From positions 24,539,501 through 24,603,500 of the forward strand of contig OX485805.1 in the NCBI GenBank assembly GCA_950295325.1: 64,000 bases of DNA, in the 5' to 3' direction. Source of the DNA: Polytrichum commune. Lineage: Eukaryota; Streptophyta; Polytrichopsida; Polytrichales; Polytrichaceae. Positions 1 to 11,975 of the stretch are shown piece by piece. Position 1 is the first letter of the stretch, and each line of letters begins with the position of its first letter. The position numbers and the translations under genes were made by a program. The notes under the pieces were generated by a model, which saw nothing but the letters and a program-made list of their open reading frames with translations, was not told the DNA's origin and made no database searches.

Positions 1-1290
1 AGTATGTTATGAAACAATCAAGAATTCTTGGATTTGGTTATTATGCAACCACACTGCGATAAGGAAAGTTGCAGGCGTCTTCTTGTTGCTCGCAGAACCA
101 CAAAAGAAAACACTCCTAATGGAGCACATAGAAATACTGCAAAATCTTGACCACCAGAAAAAATGGCGAATTGTAGGTCGATATAATCCACTTGCCAATC
201 CGCTCCTGGTACTCTCTGCCATAGCTGCCCCTATTACTAATCCCGAAATCATTGCGATTGCGTGCACTAAGCTCTAATGGATGAATGCATGCCAAACTTG
301 TGGTGGTCTCAACCCTAAATTTAGACTGCACATCATTCCGGGGTAGAATTCCACCGTCTCGTGAGACTAGAGAAATCAATTCCAATGAAGTATATTTTGC
401 AAGGGTAGACGACAATCTTTTCTGTTTGTCTCTAGGAAAGAATTTTTCAGTGATGATGTCTGCATTTGCGAGAGAAAGGCTCCTAACGCAACAAAGAGTT
501 ATGTATGATGCAAATACTGCGAAACCTATGAATGCATCTATGTATGAATGCATGTCAAACCCTATATTTAATGCATGTCAAACCCTATATTTGGACTGCA
601 ACTCGTACTTCAGGCCCTTGAAGACTCCAAAACAGATCCGAATTGTTCAATTCAAAGCTCCCACACATCTGCATGTTTGATCATATATCGATCAGGAAGC
701 TATTACTGATTTCGTACAGGCACGCAATTCTCACTTCAGAAAAATTCTTCACCGTAGGCGATACATCAGAATGCTTACCGTTCACGAATAAATCCAAGGA
801 ACCACAAGAAAATCCGGAGTAGGGTTCCACCGTTTTGTGAGACTAGAGACACCAATGACACCATGGATGCAATCAGCAAAGGCAGGAGACGAGAATCTCT
901 TCTGGTTGACTCTTGGCAAGGATTCTGCATGTAGGAATTGGTGAACTTCATGTTTTCCCTCCATGCTTGTTATGGAAGTGAGAGAATTTCGCAAGAATGA
1001 TAAAAAGGTGAGAAAATTGAGCAGAGGAAAGTGGGCGGATTGAGCATGCCTTGCTTGGGGCTTGATCCTTGGGAAGCCATGGCAATCAAACTTCAAGGGA
1101 ACTTCACGGGCAGCGTCAGAAATTTTTCGGGTCGGTCCGTCGAATTTTTGGAATGGCGGGCAGGGTGTTGCTGGAGTATTATGAGGTGGGAGGTAGAAGA
1201 GAGGTGTGTCCCTTTGATAAATTGCCACCTTTTCAATTGCAAACATCAAAGGTAGAGGGTGCTAAAACCGTCACTCTAAGCGCAGAGTAA
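1..1290. other. Leader-like segment of an unknown gene, internally duplicated
   Basis: No gene is recognised here. The stretch near 338-460 recurs imperfectly near 816-935: both contain a GTTCCACCGT / ATTCCACCGT core followed by GTGAGACTAGAGA, then a matching tail reading GACGACAATCTTTTCTG or GACGAGAATCTCTTCTG. On the minus strand the two copies lie in open frames of 145 aa (116-553) and 155 aa (782-1249) that share only short blocks, so I do not call either a protein. Sequence around 1030-1250 is more GC-rich than the flanks, as the gene leaders in this window are. It may be the 5' end of a minus-strand gene lying to the left. That is inference. Confidence 0.35.
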
Positions 1291-2250
1291 AGAATATTAG
1301 TATTAGATTGCAAGAAACCAAAATTTCTCTTGTTGGAAATTTAAAAGTATTTCCAACGTTCCAAAGTATGTCTTCTTTGAATTTAGTATGCAAAAGTTAT
1401 AAGGGTTCAAAATTTCATTGGTAGATTACCTAAAACTGTTAGGGGGTTTATGTTCATGTGGTGAACATTCTCACAATCGGCATGTACTAATCGTGCAAGA
1501 TTTTAGGGTGTTGTTTTTGGGTGGTTGTTGCTTGTAGCGCTCTCCACCTCAATTGCCATTGTATAAGGTAAGTAGATCTTAAACATACACTTTTAGCTTT
1601 GCACCCACTTCTTGTACGATATAAAACACACAATTAAGGTAGATGGATCTTCAATGGATTTTTATTTTTATTTTTCCGACTTAGTGCCTTCTCCTAGGAT
1701 ATGGAACACATGATTAGTATGAAATGGTTAACATATCCAAATTGAATATGTAGCCACTTTTCTCATCATTTTCAAAGCTCGTATGAATGTCTTATTCATT
1801 ATTGAAGTGAAGAGTCTTGTGCTCATTAATTAATCATATAAGTCCCTCTTAATGATATGTATTTTTTTTTTAATTTTCAAGAGGAGAGCATTGACTACAA
1901 TCCTTGGAGTGACTGTAACAAACCTCCCACGAGTTTGCCACCGACTTTCATAATAACAACTATCAATCAAAATGATGAGTTGAAGAGCTCAGTTTATTTT
2001 CCTTGTAACATCTAATTACAATCATAGATCAAGTAGGTATTGGTCTAAGCTCAGCCACCCAACCCTAGGAGAGAGACAGAAATATCCTCTCTCTCCTCCC
2101 CCAAGCTTCCTTTAATGCCAAAGGCACTACTTTTACTTCCCATTTCCAAATATAGTAAATGTATTATTTTAATAGCTATATCTTTAGTTCTACTATGAAT
2201 CTTCTATCTTTGGTTCTTCTAAAACCCTCTTCCATCTTTTACCCCAATCA
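1291..2250. other. AT-rich spacer, no gene seen
   Basis: No long open frame and no recognisable domain. The part around 1540-2000 resembles pieces near 46020-46250 (a passage about leaf-like motifs CTTCATTTGGA and CTCATAAAATGGTCAT type words), so it probably belongs to an old dispersed repeat whose ends I cannot define. Confidence 0.35.
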
Positions 2251-2257
2251 CATTTTT

Positions 2258-2530
2258 CCAATTGGAATTGTCTAATTCCAACTAGATTTATCTATTCATT
2301 GAGAGTTGTCTAACTCCAATGAATAACATTCATCTTTCCAAAATTGGAGTGGTCTAACTCCAGTGCACCTCATCCAAAGTTGTCTAACTCTTGTGCATAT
2401 GTTCTCAATCTGGAATGGTCTAGTTTCAATGCACTAAATGCAGAGTTGTCTAACTCCAGTGCACATGTTGTCAATATGGAGTTGTCTAGCTCCAGTCCAT
2501 CCATCTTCAACTGGGAGTTGTCTACCTCCC
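2258..2530. repeat. Array of eight mini-hairpin repeats
   Basis: Eight units are centred on the tetranucleotide GTCT at 2270, 2308, 2352, 2382, 2418, 2448, 2484 and 2520, spaced 30-44 bp. Each is an imperfect inverted repeat of the form GGAGTT-GTCT-AACTCC. Some units differ in both arms together, for example GGAATT-GTCT-AATTCC at 2264 and GGGAG...CTCCC at 2513. On + part of the array is an open frame (2344-2595) with repeated ELSNSSA-like blocks, but nothing else supports a protein. No function is known to me. Confidence 0.8.
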
Positions 2531-2639
2531 ATCATCCTATGCTTACACATTGGCACATGTGGTTAGAATATTCAATCATCCATCAATGTTTCTAGTTACA
2601 ATCCAGTGACAAAGCCACATATCAATGATTATACAAATT

Positions 2640-3330
2640 TTATTCAAATATGTAATCATTTATCCCAAGGTTGGCGATTTTATCTAGTGTTTATGATTGT
2701 TAGGCATTAATTTGGTGATTCCATCCATTGTCAATCATTTTTAAAAAAATTGCAAGATATTCCATTTTGTATTATTGCCCCCCATTATGTTGACTATTGA
2801 ACCTAGAATGGTTATCATATCTCGTAGTCCAATCTCTATTAAGCATATGTATTTTTAGTATCCGTTCTTGGAGCCACACCTAACCACATATCACTCAAAT
2901 GTAGGTGTCCGATTAAGACAAGCAACTATATTGGGCATGTCTACCTTTGTGCAAGATAATTAGCAAATGCAAATCGTGACTATAGCCAATTTCCTCATGA
3001 TTTTCAAGAAGATTTTTCCTCAAAGTGAAGATTTATCTTCTTATTATTATTAAATGATCATATCGATTCCTCTAATTATGTTAATTTTTTTAGCCTAAAA
3101 TGGCTAGTAAATTATGAACACGTAGTCTAATCTCTTTTTAAATACATATCTTCATGGTGTTTGTTCTTAGATTCACACCTAAACACACACCACTCAAATA
3201 TGTAAGTATCCACATTTTAGGGGTGTTGGATTAAGGCCAGTCTATCTTATGTGCAATCAATAGCAATTTTATACTTTGACCTATTCCAATTGTTTCCGGT
3301 AAGAAACACTTAGACCTAATCACAACTATT
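2640..3330. repeat. Unclassified dispersed repeat, two adjacent degenerate copies
   Basis: Two related passages sit near 2780-2960 and 3080-3240. Each runs from a 'cctagaatggtta / cctaaaatggcta' block to 'CACACCTAA.CACA...CACTCAAA' and 'GTAGGTGTCCGATTAAG'-like text. Related pieces occur near 31494-31700 (opposite orientation, in ABCC intron 2), 46260-46440, 52780-52930 and 54330-54440. No terminal repeats or coding capacity were seen, so the class is unknown. Confidence 0.5.
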
Positions 3331-3547
3331 CCTTAAATTGGTTGCTTAAATTGTCCTCATATAATTATCTAGACATGCTCTTGATTATTTCGTAGCATCT
3401 CCAAATGTCATAAGTGGATCACTATGGGCCACCCACTTCCCATGCAGCTTGCCACATCCACCTTTTGAGCATTGAAAGTCTTCAAGCTTGGGATCACCAC
3501 ATACCAACTAGCCTACTATATACACTCTTTATGGTATTCGGGGTCAC

Positions 3548-3857
3548 ATGCATAATAGTGTCACTTACCCTATTTTTAGGCACAAGCCATGTTACACTAA
3601 TGATCAACAACTTCATCACTGGTGTCACTTCATGACACTTGGCGTTCAAGTGCGCAAATTGATATTTCGGCATGAGTATGTTTAATTGTGTTATAATGTG
3701 TATGCCTATGTTATACACTGGTCTATGAGTTGACTAAAGTGCACACAAATGACGCTTGACATTAGTATGTTCAAAAATGTCTTCCTATTGCATACTAAAA
3801 TGCAAAACTTTTAACTCAAGTGTCCCAATGTGCTACACTAAATGACATAGTGTAGAT
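3548..3857. repeat. Dispersed repeat, copy 1 of 2
   Basis: About 310 bp closely related to 58231-58535. Shared blocks include TAGTGTCACTTACCCTATTT, ACACTTGGCGTTCAAGTGCG, GGCATGAGTATGTT, GTTGACTAAAGTG and CCCAATGTGCTAC. Both copies are in the same orientation about 55 kb apart. No coding capacity and no terminal repeats were found. Class unknown. Confidence 0.75.
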
Positions 3858-4510
3858 AGATTCATGTAGATGTCATAATGCCACGCACGAAAATAGTATG
3901 TTACGTTGATCACACTTTAATTTTCAACCACTTGCTATGCACTCATTCTTTCACTTCTAATTCAAGGTATCAATTGGAAGCAATTGAGAATGCAGATCCA
4001 CGAAGCATAAACTCACTTTCTGGGTTCAGGATTCGAAGGAGAAAACATTAATAAATCAACACAAATATGTTTCTTTGAAGGTAGATGCACATGATCTTTG
4101 GATGGTCACTACGCCCAAATGGTTAAGAGTTAGGAGGCGATCTTGGTGTCTTTTTGGAAGTCCATGAGAAACTCTACAAGACGGATTGTTTGATTTTGGA
4201 AAACGTGTAAGATTTGAAAGAGATGATATCATCATTTGTTTCTTGAACCTATGATGATATATAGTGTGGGTTGGAAAATAATGTGCACCCACACATTGCT
4301 ATACCTATTAGTTTTAGTGTGGATATCTTGTTAATAGAGTGGCCCACAATATTTACCATTATGAGTGACATGTAAATTACATGAGAAAAAAATTGGCTTC
4401 TTTCATCCGAGCCCATGCACTGGGCAGAGGTCAAAGAAGGAAGGATCACTTTTCCTTTTCCACACTCCCTTTCAGTATCATGTTTAGGGTTCCGTCACCT
4501 TCTTCTCAAG

Positions 4511-4684
4511 GCCGATTCACATGGGGTCCCAAGTCCCGCTCATGATAGCAAGTCCCAACATGGAGGCAAAGTCCCAACTTTTGAGCCTCAAGAAAACATT
4601 AAAATATGATTAATTTTCATTAAAAGTAAGGTCTTGACTACATGATGCAAAAATATTCACGGGACTTGCGTTGAGAGTTGGGTC
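4511..4684. mobile_element. Truncated MITE (same family as 19453-19744)
   Basis: It begins with a terminal-repeat-like CACATGGGGTCCCAAGTCC and contains CAAGTCCCAACATGGAGGCA, AAAGTCCCAACTTTTGAGC, then CACGGGACTTGCGTTGAGAG and TTGGGTC. The same blocks occur in opposite orientation within the element at 19453-19744, which keeps both ends. The distal end seems to be missing here. Non-coding. Confidence 0.65.
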
Positions 4685-5167
4685 TACCACTAATTACACC
4701 AATTAGGGAGGGTGGTACTAATTCAAGTCACACGCATAATGTAGCCAAATCTCAAAGTTATTGAGGGCTGAAGTTGCTACTAAGTGACACTAAATTCATG
4801 ACTACGGTAAATTCTATCTTCATTTACCATAGATTTCAAGAAAATGAGTGTGTTCTCGTGATTAGTGCGTGCCACATGCTTGTCAATGAATAGTGCCAAG
4901 TGCTGATACTTTTAGTGATTAGTGCCAAGTGTTGGTACTTTCATGCCAAGTGCCGATAATTCCATGCCAAGTGCCCAAGATGAACAATGCTTCCTAGTCC
5001 TAAATCTAAGATCTATCAGTGACACTAATTCATAGCGTAAAGATATTTAGTATCACCCTCACTAATCGATATATTTAGTGTGACTTTTTGTTCGACCCAA
5101 TTCTTAGCACAACTCCCAAGCCTCACCTTCCATTTCATACTTGCGACCCGTGTGAACCGGCCCTCAC

Positions 5168-6045
5168 AAATTCACAATCACTTGCGAAGATTTGCGGAGG
5201 TCAAGGAGGAATTTCTGTGCAACTCTATTCTGCATAGCAGCTGCTCCATGCTTTTGCAATCTTCAGTTTATGTACACTAAGTAATTCGAATTCTGTTGCC
5301 AGAATTGAAGTGATCACTCTTTTATATTCAAATACTGCAGCTCTGGGACGGGGCATCAATCTCATTCTTACATATCTGCTTCATGAAGAAGAGGGTGAGA
5401 GGATGATGTCTCGATAGGCAGAAAATTGTAGTACATGTGGTTCGAAGCCTTTTTTTATTCCTTACAGCCGAGAGTATCTGGTCGATTCACTCGCCCTCTT
5501 CTGAGAAGCCCTAGGAGCTGAGGTGGAAACTTCTTGGCGAATTTCGAGGGTGGCAATTCGAGGGTTAGGGTTTCCTCATCATCTTTTCACAATCACTTGC
5601 AATTCTGCGGAGGTGAAGGAGGAGGGTTGCTGTGCAATTTTATTCTGCACGGCTCCTCTATACCTATGGTGTTGCTAACTCGAGTCTACAAGTTATGTTA
5701 TGCACTTCCAGAATCCACGTCTAGTGATGAATTGATTTTTCACGAATTTGCCAATTTTACACTTCAGTAATGTATATTTAACGCCTTGTAAGCAAGTGTG
5801 GCATGTTCTTTGGGGTCGATTTTTCTTGCCAGTAATTGAAGTGAGCTCTCTTTAATCTTCAACACTGAAGCTCTGGGAACGGGCATCATCCTACTCTTAT
5901 ACTGTATGATGTCTTTGTAGTAAATTGTGGTACTTCTGGCTCAACGCCTTTGAATCTGGTCTTTCTTTCGCCCCCTTGTGAGAAGCCCTAGGAGCTGAGG
6001 TGAGAACTTGTTGGCGAATTTCAAGGTTCAGGAGTGGATTTCTTG
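5168..6045 (+). repeat. Duplicated leader region of the RING gene
   Basis: Two imperfect direct copies, about 5168-5580 and 5585-6045, lie immediately 5' of the RING open frame. Matching blocks are CACAATCACTTGC, TGCGGAGGT.AAGGAGGA, GCAA.T.TATTCTGCA, TTGCCAG(TA)ATTGAAGTGA, CTGCAGCTCTGGGA / CTGAAGCTCTGGGA, and GAGAAGCCCTAGGAGCTGAG. The second copy follows that last block with GTGAGAAC, a good splice-donor match; the first copy has GTGGAAAC. Offsets of 416-530 bp show indels between copies. Telo-box-like GGGTTAGGGTTT lies near 5562. I infer promoter and 5' UTR sequence, possibly alternative leader exons. Confidence 0.75.
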
Positions 6046-6120
6046 TGCGTACATCAAAGGCTTCTTGAATTGCCAGTGTAGGTACCTCTTGGGAATGGTT
6101 TAGGGTTAGGCTGAGGGTGT

Positions 6121-7068
6121 ATGTTGGGAAGACAGTTTTTTGGTGGCGGTTTGCGCATGGCTGCAATAACCACGAATGCGGCGGAACCCGCAGAGAAAGG
6201 CAGTGAGGCCGTGCGTCAAGTGGGGGAGAATTGCTCGATATGTCTGGAGCCTGTGTCAGGGGAAGCATATCTCGACCAATGTTTTCACCGATTTTGCTAC
6301 CACTGCATCCTGCAATGGTCAGAGATGGTGTTGGCGACCTCATTGGCGAGGTCCGGGAATCCGAAACGCGTCGCAGCTCTTGAATGCCCGCTGTGTAAGA
6401 CGAAATACTTTTCGATTATACACGATTTTGTGTCTGGCACTAAGTTTCAGAGAGACTACTTGCTTGCGTCGGACGGGAGCCGGTTCAAGTTGTCGGAGGC
6501 GCATAGGACACGATTGGCTGTTTACGCAGCTCACAAGGCCAAGGAAAGGTTGGAGCGTAGAGCAGAAGCTGAAGCAGACAAACGGACCTCCTCAGGAAGT
6601 GAACAAGTGCAAGTAGGACATCATCATCCCCGGAGGTTAGTATTAGGGCGAAACTCGAAAACTCGGAATGTTCGGGGTGTGGTGATGGCAAACAAGTGGT
6701 TGCCATGCTGGGTGCGGCGCGAGCTGCAAGCGTTGATGCAGGATGAGGATGTGGAAATGGTCGCACACCATGTTGTCGGTGTCGTGGAATCCCTGCACAA
6801 GCGGGCTCGAAGTGCAAACCTGAATGACACAATCAAACAAAGTTGGTACGAAGCCGTCGCAGCAGCGGTCAGACCGTTCGTGTTTGAGGATGCAGAAATT
6901 TTCGCAGAGGAGCTCTGGAAGTTCTTGGATGCGGGAATTGACATAGCTTATTATGATCAACAGATTCTGGAGTCAGTAGCCACAATATTGGAAAAGGAAA
7001 TTGGGAGCCAAGCTGCTGAACCGATCAAATCGCTCGAGTTGTTAGACGAAGATGTGGAAGCTGAATAA
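6121..7068 (+). CDS. RING-HC E3 ubiquitin ligase, Topors-like
   Basis: A single-exon open frame of 315 aa. Residues 38-92 form a complete C3HC4 RING: C38-x2-C41-x12-C54-x-H56-x2-C59-x2-C62-x26-C89-x2-C92, which binds two zinc ions and recruits an E2 enzyme. The long x26 loop, the following FSIIHDF segment, an RLERRAEAEADKR charged stretch (about 134-155) and a C-terminal helical part with RRELQALMQDEDVEMVAHHV are as expected for plant Topors-like RING proteins, so the likely role is nuclear ubiquitin (perhaps SUMO) ligation. The in-frame ATG at 6157 (codon 13, MAAITT) has the better context with G at +4 and may be the true start. No intron is needed. The leader upstream is duplicated. Substrates cannot be inferred. 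Confidence 0.85.
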   Translation: MLGRQFFGGGLRMAAITTNAAEPAEKGSEAVRQVGENCSICLEPVSGEAYLDQCFHRFCYHCILQWSEMVLATSLARSGNPKRVAALECPLCKTKYFSIIHDFVSGTKFQRDYLLASDGSRFKLSEAHRTRLAVYAAHKAKERLERRAEAEADKRTSSGSEQVQVGHHHPRRLVLGRNSKTRNVRGVVMANKWLPCWVRRELQALMQDEDVEMVAHHVVGVVESLHKRARSANLNDTIKQSWYEAVAAAVRPFVFEDAEIFAEELWKFLDAGIDIAYYDQQILESVATILEKEIGSQAAEPIKSLELLDEDVEAE

Positions 7069-7661
7069 CAACTTGGGGCTAACTGAAGGATCGTTTACAC
7101 TAGGGGTGGTTGTATTTGGTTCTATTTTCATGGAAAAGGCATTTACAGATGCTTACCACAATCATACCCATCTCTACCCATCAACCCCACTACTCCGTGT
7201 GGTTGATCACCCTTAGGGTAAGTTGTTCATGGTCATGTGGCACTACTAGAGAGTTTCAAGGCCATAGTCCACGGAGAAAGTTGAGGAGGCACATACTGTA
7301 ACACTACAACTCAAGGCCAACAAGGATAATAATCACTTTAGTTTCTCAAGTCCAAGATTTGAAAAACCACAACGATTTGCACACTATAAGTGTGAATGAA
7401 AAGAACCTTGGATGTGGTTGATTTTGGTGGTTAACCACAACCACTTTAGTAGTCTAGTGACCCTTGAGGATTCTCTTACATCAGATTTACAAACACCAAC
7501 AATTAAATGCACCAGCTGAAAATGTATGTTGGAAGAAGGTATACCCTGCAGGATCTCCTCGAAAGGACCACACACCCCGACAGAGCATACGTGCACCGGG
7601 AACTTCCTTCACAGTGGTGAGTTAAGCCTATCAGCAAATTGAAATAGGAGTTGCCCTCCAG
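7069..7661. other. Probable 3' UTR and spacer of the RING gene
   Basis: No recognisable open frame. I see no clear polyadenylation signal that would fix the end of the transcript. The short open frames on either strand share nothing with known families. Confidence 0.4.
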
Positions 7662-7981
7662 GAAATCTGAACATCACCTTTGAACTCTATCAATCATGAA
7701 ATCCACTGGTGCTTTCATGGTTCATGATGATGGTTGATGACACTGGCTCCAGGTTTAACCTATCAGTGTCCTCTCTTGTTGCAGGGATCCTTCAGACATC
7801 GTATTCACCATACTGACAGAGAGGTGATGCATAAAGGCAGCAGATGGTGTAATGATATATTATCATTCACATCAAGGATTCAAGAAATCCACAGGAGGTT
7901 CATTTCTTCTAAGAAGTTGTGCATCCAACTGTGTGTGAGACTTCTTCCAACTGTCAGTTGTTATTTCCAACTGGCCACGCC
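7662..7981 (+). repeat. Duplicated open segment, copy 1 (frame conserved)
   Basis: About 320 bp strongly resembling 11622-11944, four kilobases away in the same orientation. Both begin with GAACATCACCTTTGAACTCT, both carry a splice-acceptor-like CTCTCTTGTTGCAG just before GGATCCTTCAGACA, and both stay open through the same frame (7734-7991 here). The two predicted peptides share RWCNDILSFTSRIQE and KKLCIQLCVRLLPTV. I recognise no protein family. It could be a duplicated exon of an unknown gene or part of a transposon. Function unknown. Confidence 0.55.
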
Positions 7982-10900
7982 TAGTGATTAGATTTACGGC
8001 TTCCACATTCCAGGGGAAGGATTGGGTCTCTTGGTAGTTTGACGTCATTTTGCTTGAGCTTGGGTGTACCGATGCATAATAACAACTGCAAGAGTTGCAG
8101 CGATGATCCTTGAAAATTGTATCTGCTTCTCCTACATCTATGTGGTGTACTCTGTGATGAAGACATGCTTGTTTGCAACAATCATTTTTTTTTCTCAGGA
8201 TTTGCTTCTGAAGTCAGTTGCTCTTAAGGGGGAGAAAGATTTTTTTGCAATGGGTGGGGGACTGTGACAACCTCATTCAGAACCTGCTTCGTTTTGCATC
8301 CAAAAATGATCTACTACGTAGTATGGTATTATGCTAGTCCTGAACATAATGGTCTGTTTAGTGGTCACTGATTTTGAAGTTGAGAGCTTCTCTTGAACTA
8401 TTTCTGATTTGTGTGTACCAGTTGTTGATCTCTGCCATGTATACAACATCAGATGCCTCCAAATTTGAATGGATTACAAGGAAAGGTGTGCATGATGTGG
8501 TTTTGGATTCTGCTTATTAACTTGGCCAATTAATTAATATCGATTTTTAATAAGTGTTTAATGACGTTTATTGCTAATCCACCTTGCTTATTGGGTTGAT
8601 CATATCTTCGGAGTTTATTTTGAAAAACTGACTTTTAACGCACATATCTTTATTATTACAGGCTCATTCTATGTTAGCAGTAAAGATATGTAATTTCTAT
8701 CAAATCCAAAATAAATGCTATTCTATGTGGTTGTTAAAGCAAATTCCAAGTGTTCAATAACATCAACTGCCTATACATTGTTATCATTCTACATTGAAGT
8801 GTTTATCAAAGGATATCCTTACCTGTAACCCCAATGTTTATATGTAAACCTAAGATCCATAACACCCATATTTTCTAATCTGGTGTGTGGTGTAGTGCTT
8901 ATACCTTACTATAGTACTACTTGTCCTAACACCCTATTGTAGGTCCATTTCTATGCCTTGATTATTATACTATCATTTGTAATAAATGAACATTTATACC
9001 TAATATTAGTTCACAAATTCTATACAATTAATATCCAGTGGTCAACTATAAAGACTAACTATTACAAATATCACATATTTGATATATCCCAACCAATAAA
9101 ATATAACTTGGGGTTGAAGTTTAGATTTTAGACTTTGGCACTTATATACCACAGACACGTGTGCAACATATTTGTTACATATGACCAAATTAAATCTCTT
9201 CTATATGTGTTCTCATCTCTCACACTAATAACATTGGCTTCTATTCTTGTAGGCTTTAGGTTTTGGCTCTAATGTATGTGTATGTTGTAATGTAGAATAC
9301 ATTTTTATTGAACGATCTCTTAAACTTATATTAATTTGTTTTTGTGCGCTCTTGTAGTTCACGTTTAGAATACGTCAACGTTTGTTTCAATCTTACTTTA
9401 TGAAGCCAAAGTTGAGTCTAATATGCTAGTAATAGCAACTATTGTCCAACAATTAATAAATGATACCAAAGAAAACTTGAATTTTGAAATGCAAGAAATA
9501 TGGCTTCAACAATACATCATACATATTTAATTAAGAGTAATGCATTATTATTATTATTATTATTATTTGTTAAACTCAAAATGTAATTGCATGTACTCTA
9601 ACATCACGACCAATTACACATCATAAACTTATGAATGATTCCAAATATTGTATTATGTATTTTATTGTTTTTGGTCAAATATATTATTCCAATTTAGACC
9701 AATAACATTCTCTACTTCATTTTTGAATGAATTTTGAACACATGTTGTTCTTCATAATTATTATGTATTTCTTAGCCTTTAGACATGTCTTGTATTTCTA
9801 TAAAATTTGTTCAATCTTTTATTCCAACTACAATATGTATTTTCTTATAATTTATTATGGATTAATTTATTATGTCACATCTGAGTATCTTTATTCATCA
9901 TCGTTTCTATTGATATGACATCATTATCTTACATTTTGATATGATGTCATTTCCATTCATAGTTACTACACTAAAAGCCTTCATCTATGTTTCAAGCATT
10001 TTTGTTGTAAATCACATTGATGACGCATGTTTCTTTCTTGCTTTTACTTGCTTAATTGAATTCACGACATCAACATTATGGCAATGACATTTAGAATCAA
10101 ACAATTCATGGCAACCTTCTTCACATATGTTAAATGATATTTTGGTTAGGGTGTATGATTTTAACTTACATGTGCCTTACATCATGAAATTTGCCAAAAA
10201 TTAATCAAATTTATGATGATAATTTTTCATAATTAGTTTAATTTATTATTATTACAACAATACGAGAACCCAATGTTTTTAATTGAAATGCAACATAGAC
10301 TTGATATATACATCTGCATATTTGTCTAGTATGGCGTAAAAAAGAATATAATAATTATTTGAATTGCCATATCAATCATCAATGACCAATCGTTATCAAC
10401 ACCATGGTCTATACTTTATTTTATACAAATTAAATCATAGATTATGTAGAGTTTCTTGGCATAATTTGTTATGCTTGAATTTCTAATCATTGATTTTGTA
10501 CTGGAGAATCATTAAAAAAAATGGAAAAATTATAGTTCATAACATGCCTTTACTCTAGCTTAACATGCTAGAACTTCTTGCCATTAGATTTTGTTGTTAA
10601 GTGACCAATACTTAGGATACATACCACAAATTGATTATATGCCTTTAACATAACTTACTGTATGAGACATACAAAAACATGTGTTATTCTTGCAAAAACA
10701 CCATATATTAGGGTATATGGAATATAGTTTATATAATCAAAAGCCCATTCTAAGTAAAATTATTTACTAGTCTACTCACTCCCTTCACCATTAGTTCAAT
10801 CTTTATTTTCCGTTTTGTTGTTCTTCTCATTATTACTTTCAGTATGTTCCTTGTTAACATGTTTTGCATAGAAAATAAGTTTTGTTGTAAATCTCACACC

Positions 10901-11621
10901 GAAATTTTTTTGTTGACGACCTTCTCAATGTATTCATTGCATCTATGCACAAACGCGATTGTGTTATATTCCACTTGTCGTCGGAATGTTTTTACGGATC
11001 GCCCTAAACTTTTTCTCTAGGATGTTAGATTTTTGTCAGTGGAAGATGGTAAGGGTGGATTCACTTTGGTGCCCGAAAAAAAAAACATGCATTAATAGCA
11101 AGATGGTTGCAAATAGAGGTTTAGATTTGCAACACAAAGCTAACCACAAAGTTTTTCCTAGAGCATTACTTATCGCCTAATGAGATCGAATGATGTTGAA
11201 GGCTGGAGCGAGCGTTCAATAAATTAAAGATGAACCTCAAGATGATGTTGAAGATGAAAAAAAGATGAACCAAAATTGTGAAAACATAGCAAAAAATAAC
11301 TTGAAATCATAACTAGTATACTAAAATAGAACAAAAATCAAAGTTCACAAACTTTAACCCAAACATCAAAACACAAATTAAAATATACATAAGCAACCAC
11401 TAACTAACTAAATACACAAATCTAAGCCTCCTATATAAATAGCAAAAGTATAAAAGGAGCAATGAGAGTTTGAGAGATATTAGCGCCATTAAAAAGATTG
11501 TAATTTTTTTGTAGTACAAGCTTATAAGAAGAAAACTAGAGAAAGGGTGGAGTTGAAAGGATTTCAAATGAATGTCAAATGGATGCCAACTATGTCCTAA
11601 GTAATATGCACATTGCTCCAA
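7982..11621. other. AT-rich spacer, no gene seen
   Basis: Very AT-rich sequence with only short open frames. A TTA microsatellite lies at about 9544-9567. At 8254-8275 a purine run (GGGTGGGGGAC) is followed by TGTGACAACC, which recalls the polypurine tract and LTR start of Ty3-type retrotransposons, but no partner LTR or coding domain was found. Confidence 0.5.
9544..9567. repeat. (ATT)n microsatellite
   Basis: About eight uninterrupted ATT units in AT-rich spacer. Confidence 0.9.
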
Positions 11622-11944
11622 CAAATCCGAACATCACCTTTGAACTCTATCAATCATGAATTATATTGGTGCCTTCACGGTTCATGATGTTGGTTGACAA
11701 CACTAGCTCTAGGTTTAACCTATCATTGTCCTCTCTTGTTGCAGGGATCCTTCAGACAACGTATTCACCATATTGACAAAGAGGTGATGATGCAAAAAGG
11801 CAACAGATGGTGTAATGATATATTATCATTCACATCAAGGATTCAAGAAGTCCACAAAAGGTTCATTTATTCTAAGAAGTTGTGCATTCAATTGTGTGTG
11901 AGACTTCTTCCAACCGTCAATTGTTATTTCCAATTGGTCACGCC
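11622..11944 (+). repeat. Duplicated open segment, copy 2 (frame conserved)
   Basis: Copy of 7662-7981. The difference in length in the open part is a single codon (GATGATGCAAAAAGG against GATGCATAAAGG), so the frame (11694-11975) stays open. Many substitutions are conservative (R/K, I/V, S/N). It has the same CTCTCTTGTTGCAG acceptor-like site. The flanks of the two copies are unrelated, which fits a transposed or ectopically duplicated segment. Confidence 0.55.
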
Positions 11945-11975
11945 AATTAGCCCAATGATGTTAATTGTTTTGTAG

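Noticed and set aside
2344-2595. Repeat-containing 83-aa frame over the mini-hairpin array
   Set aside because: The peptide repeat is a by-product of the 30- and 36-bp spacing; one spacing of 44 bp breaks the frame upstream, and codons offer no other support.
8254-8275. Polypurine-like run followed by TGTGACAACC, resembling the 3' LTR border of a Ty3-type retrotransposon
   Set aside because: No second LTR, primer-binding site or gag-pol domain in reach. A similar TGTGACAACCCC at about 12630 has no polypurine tract before it.
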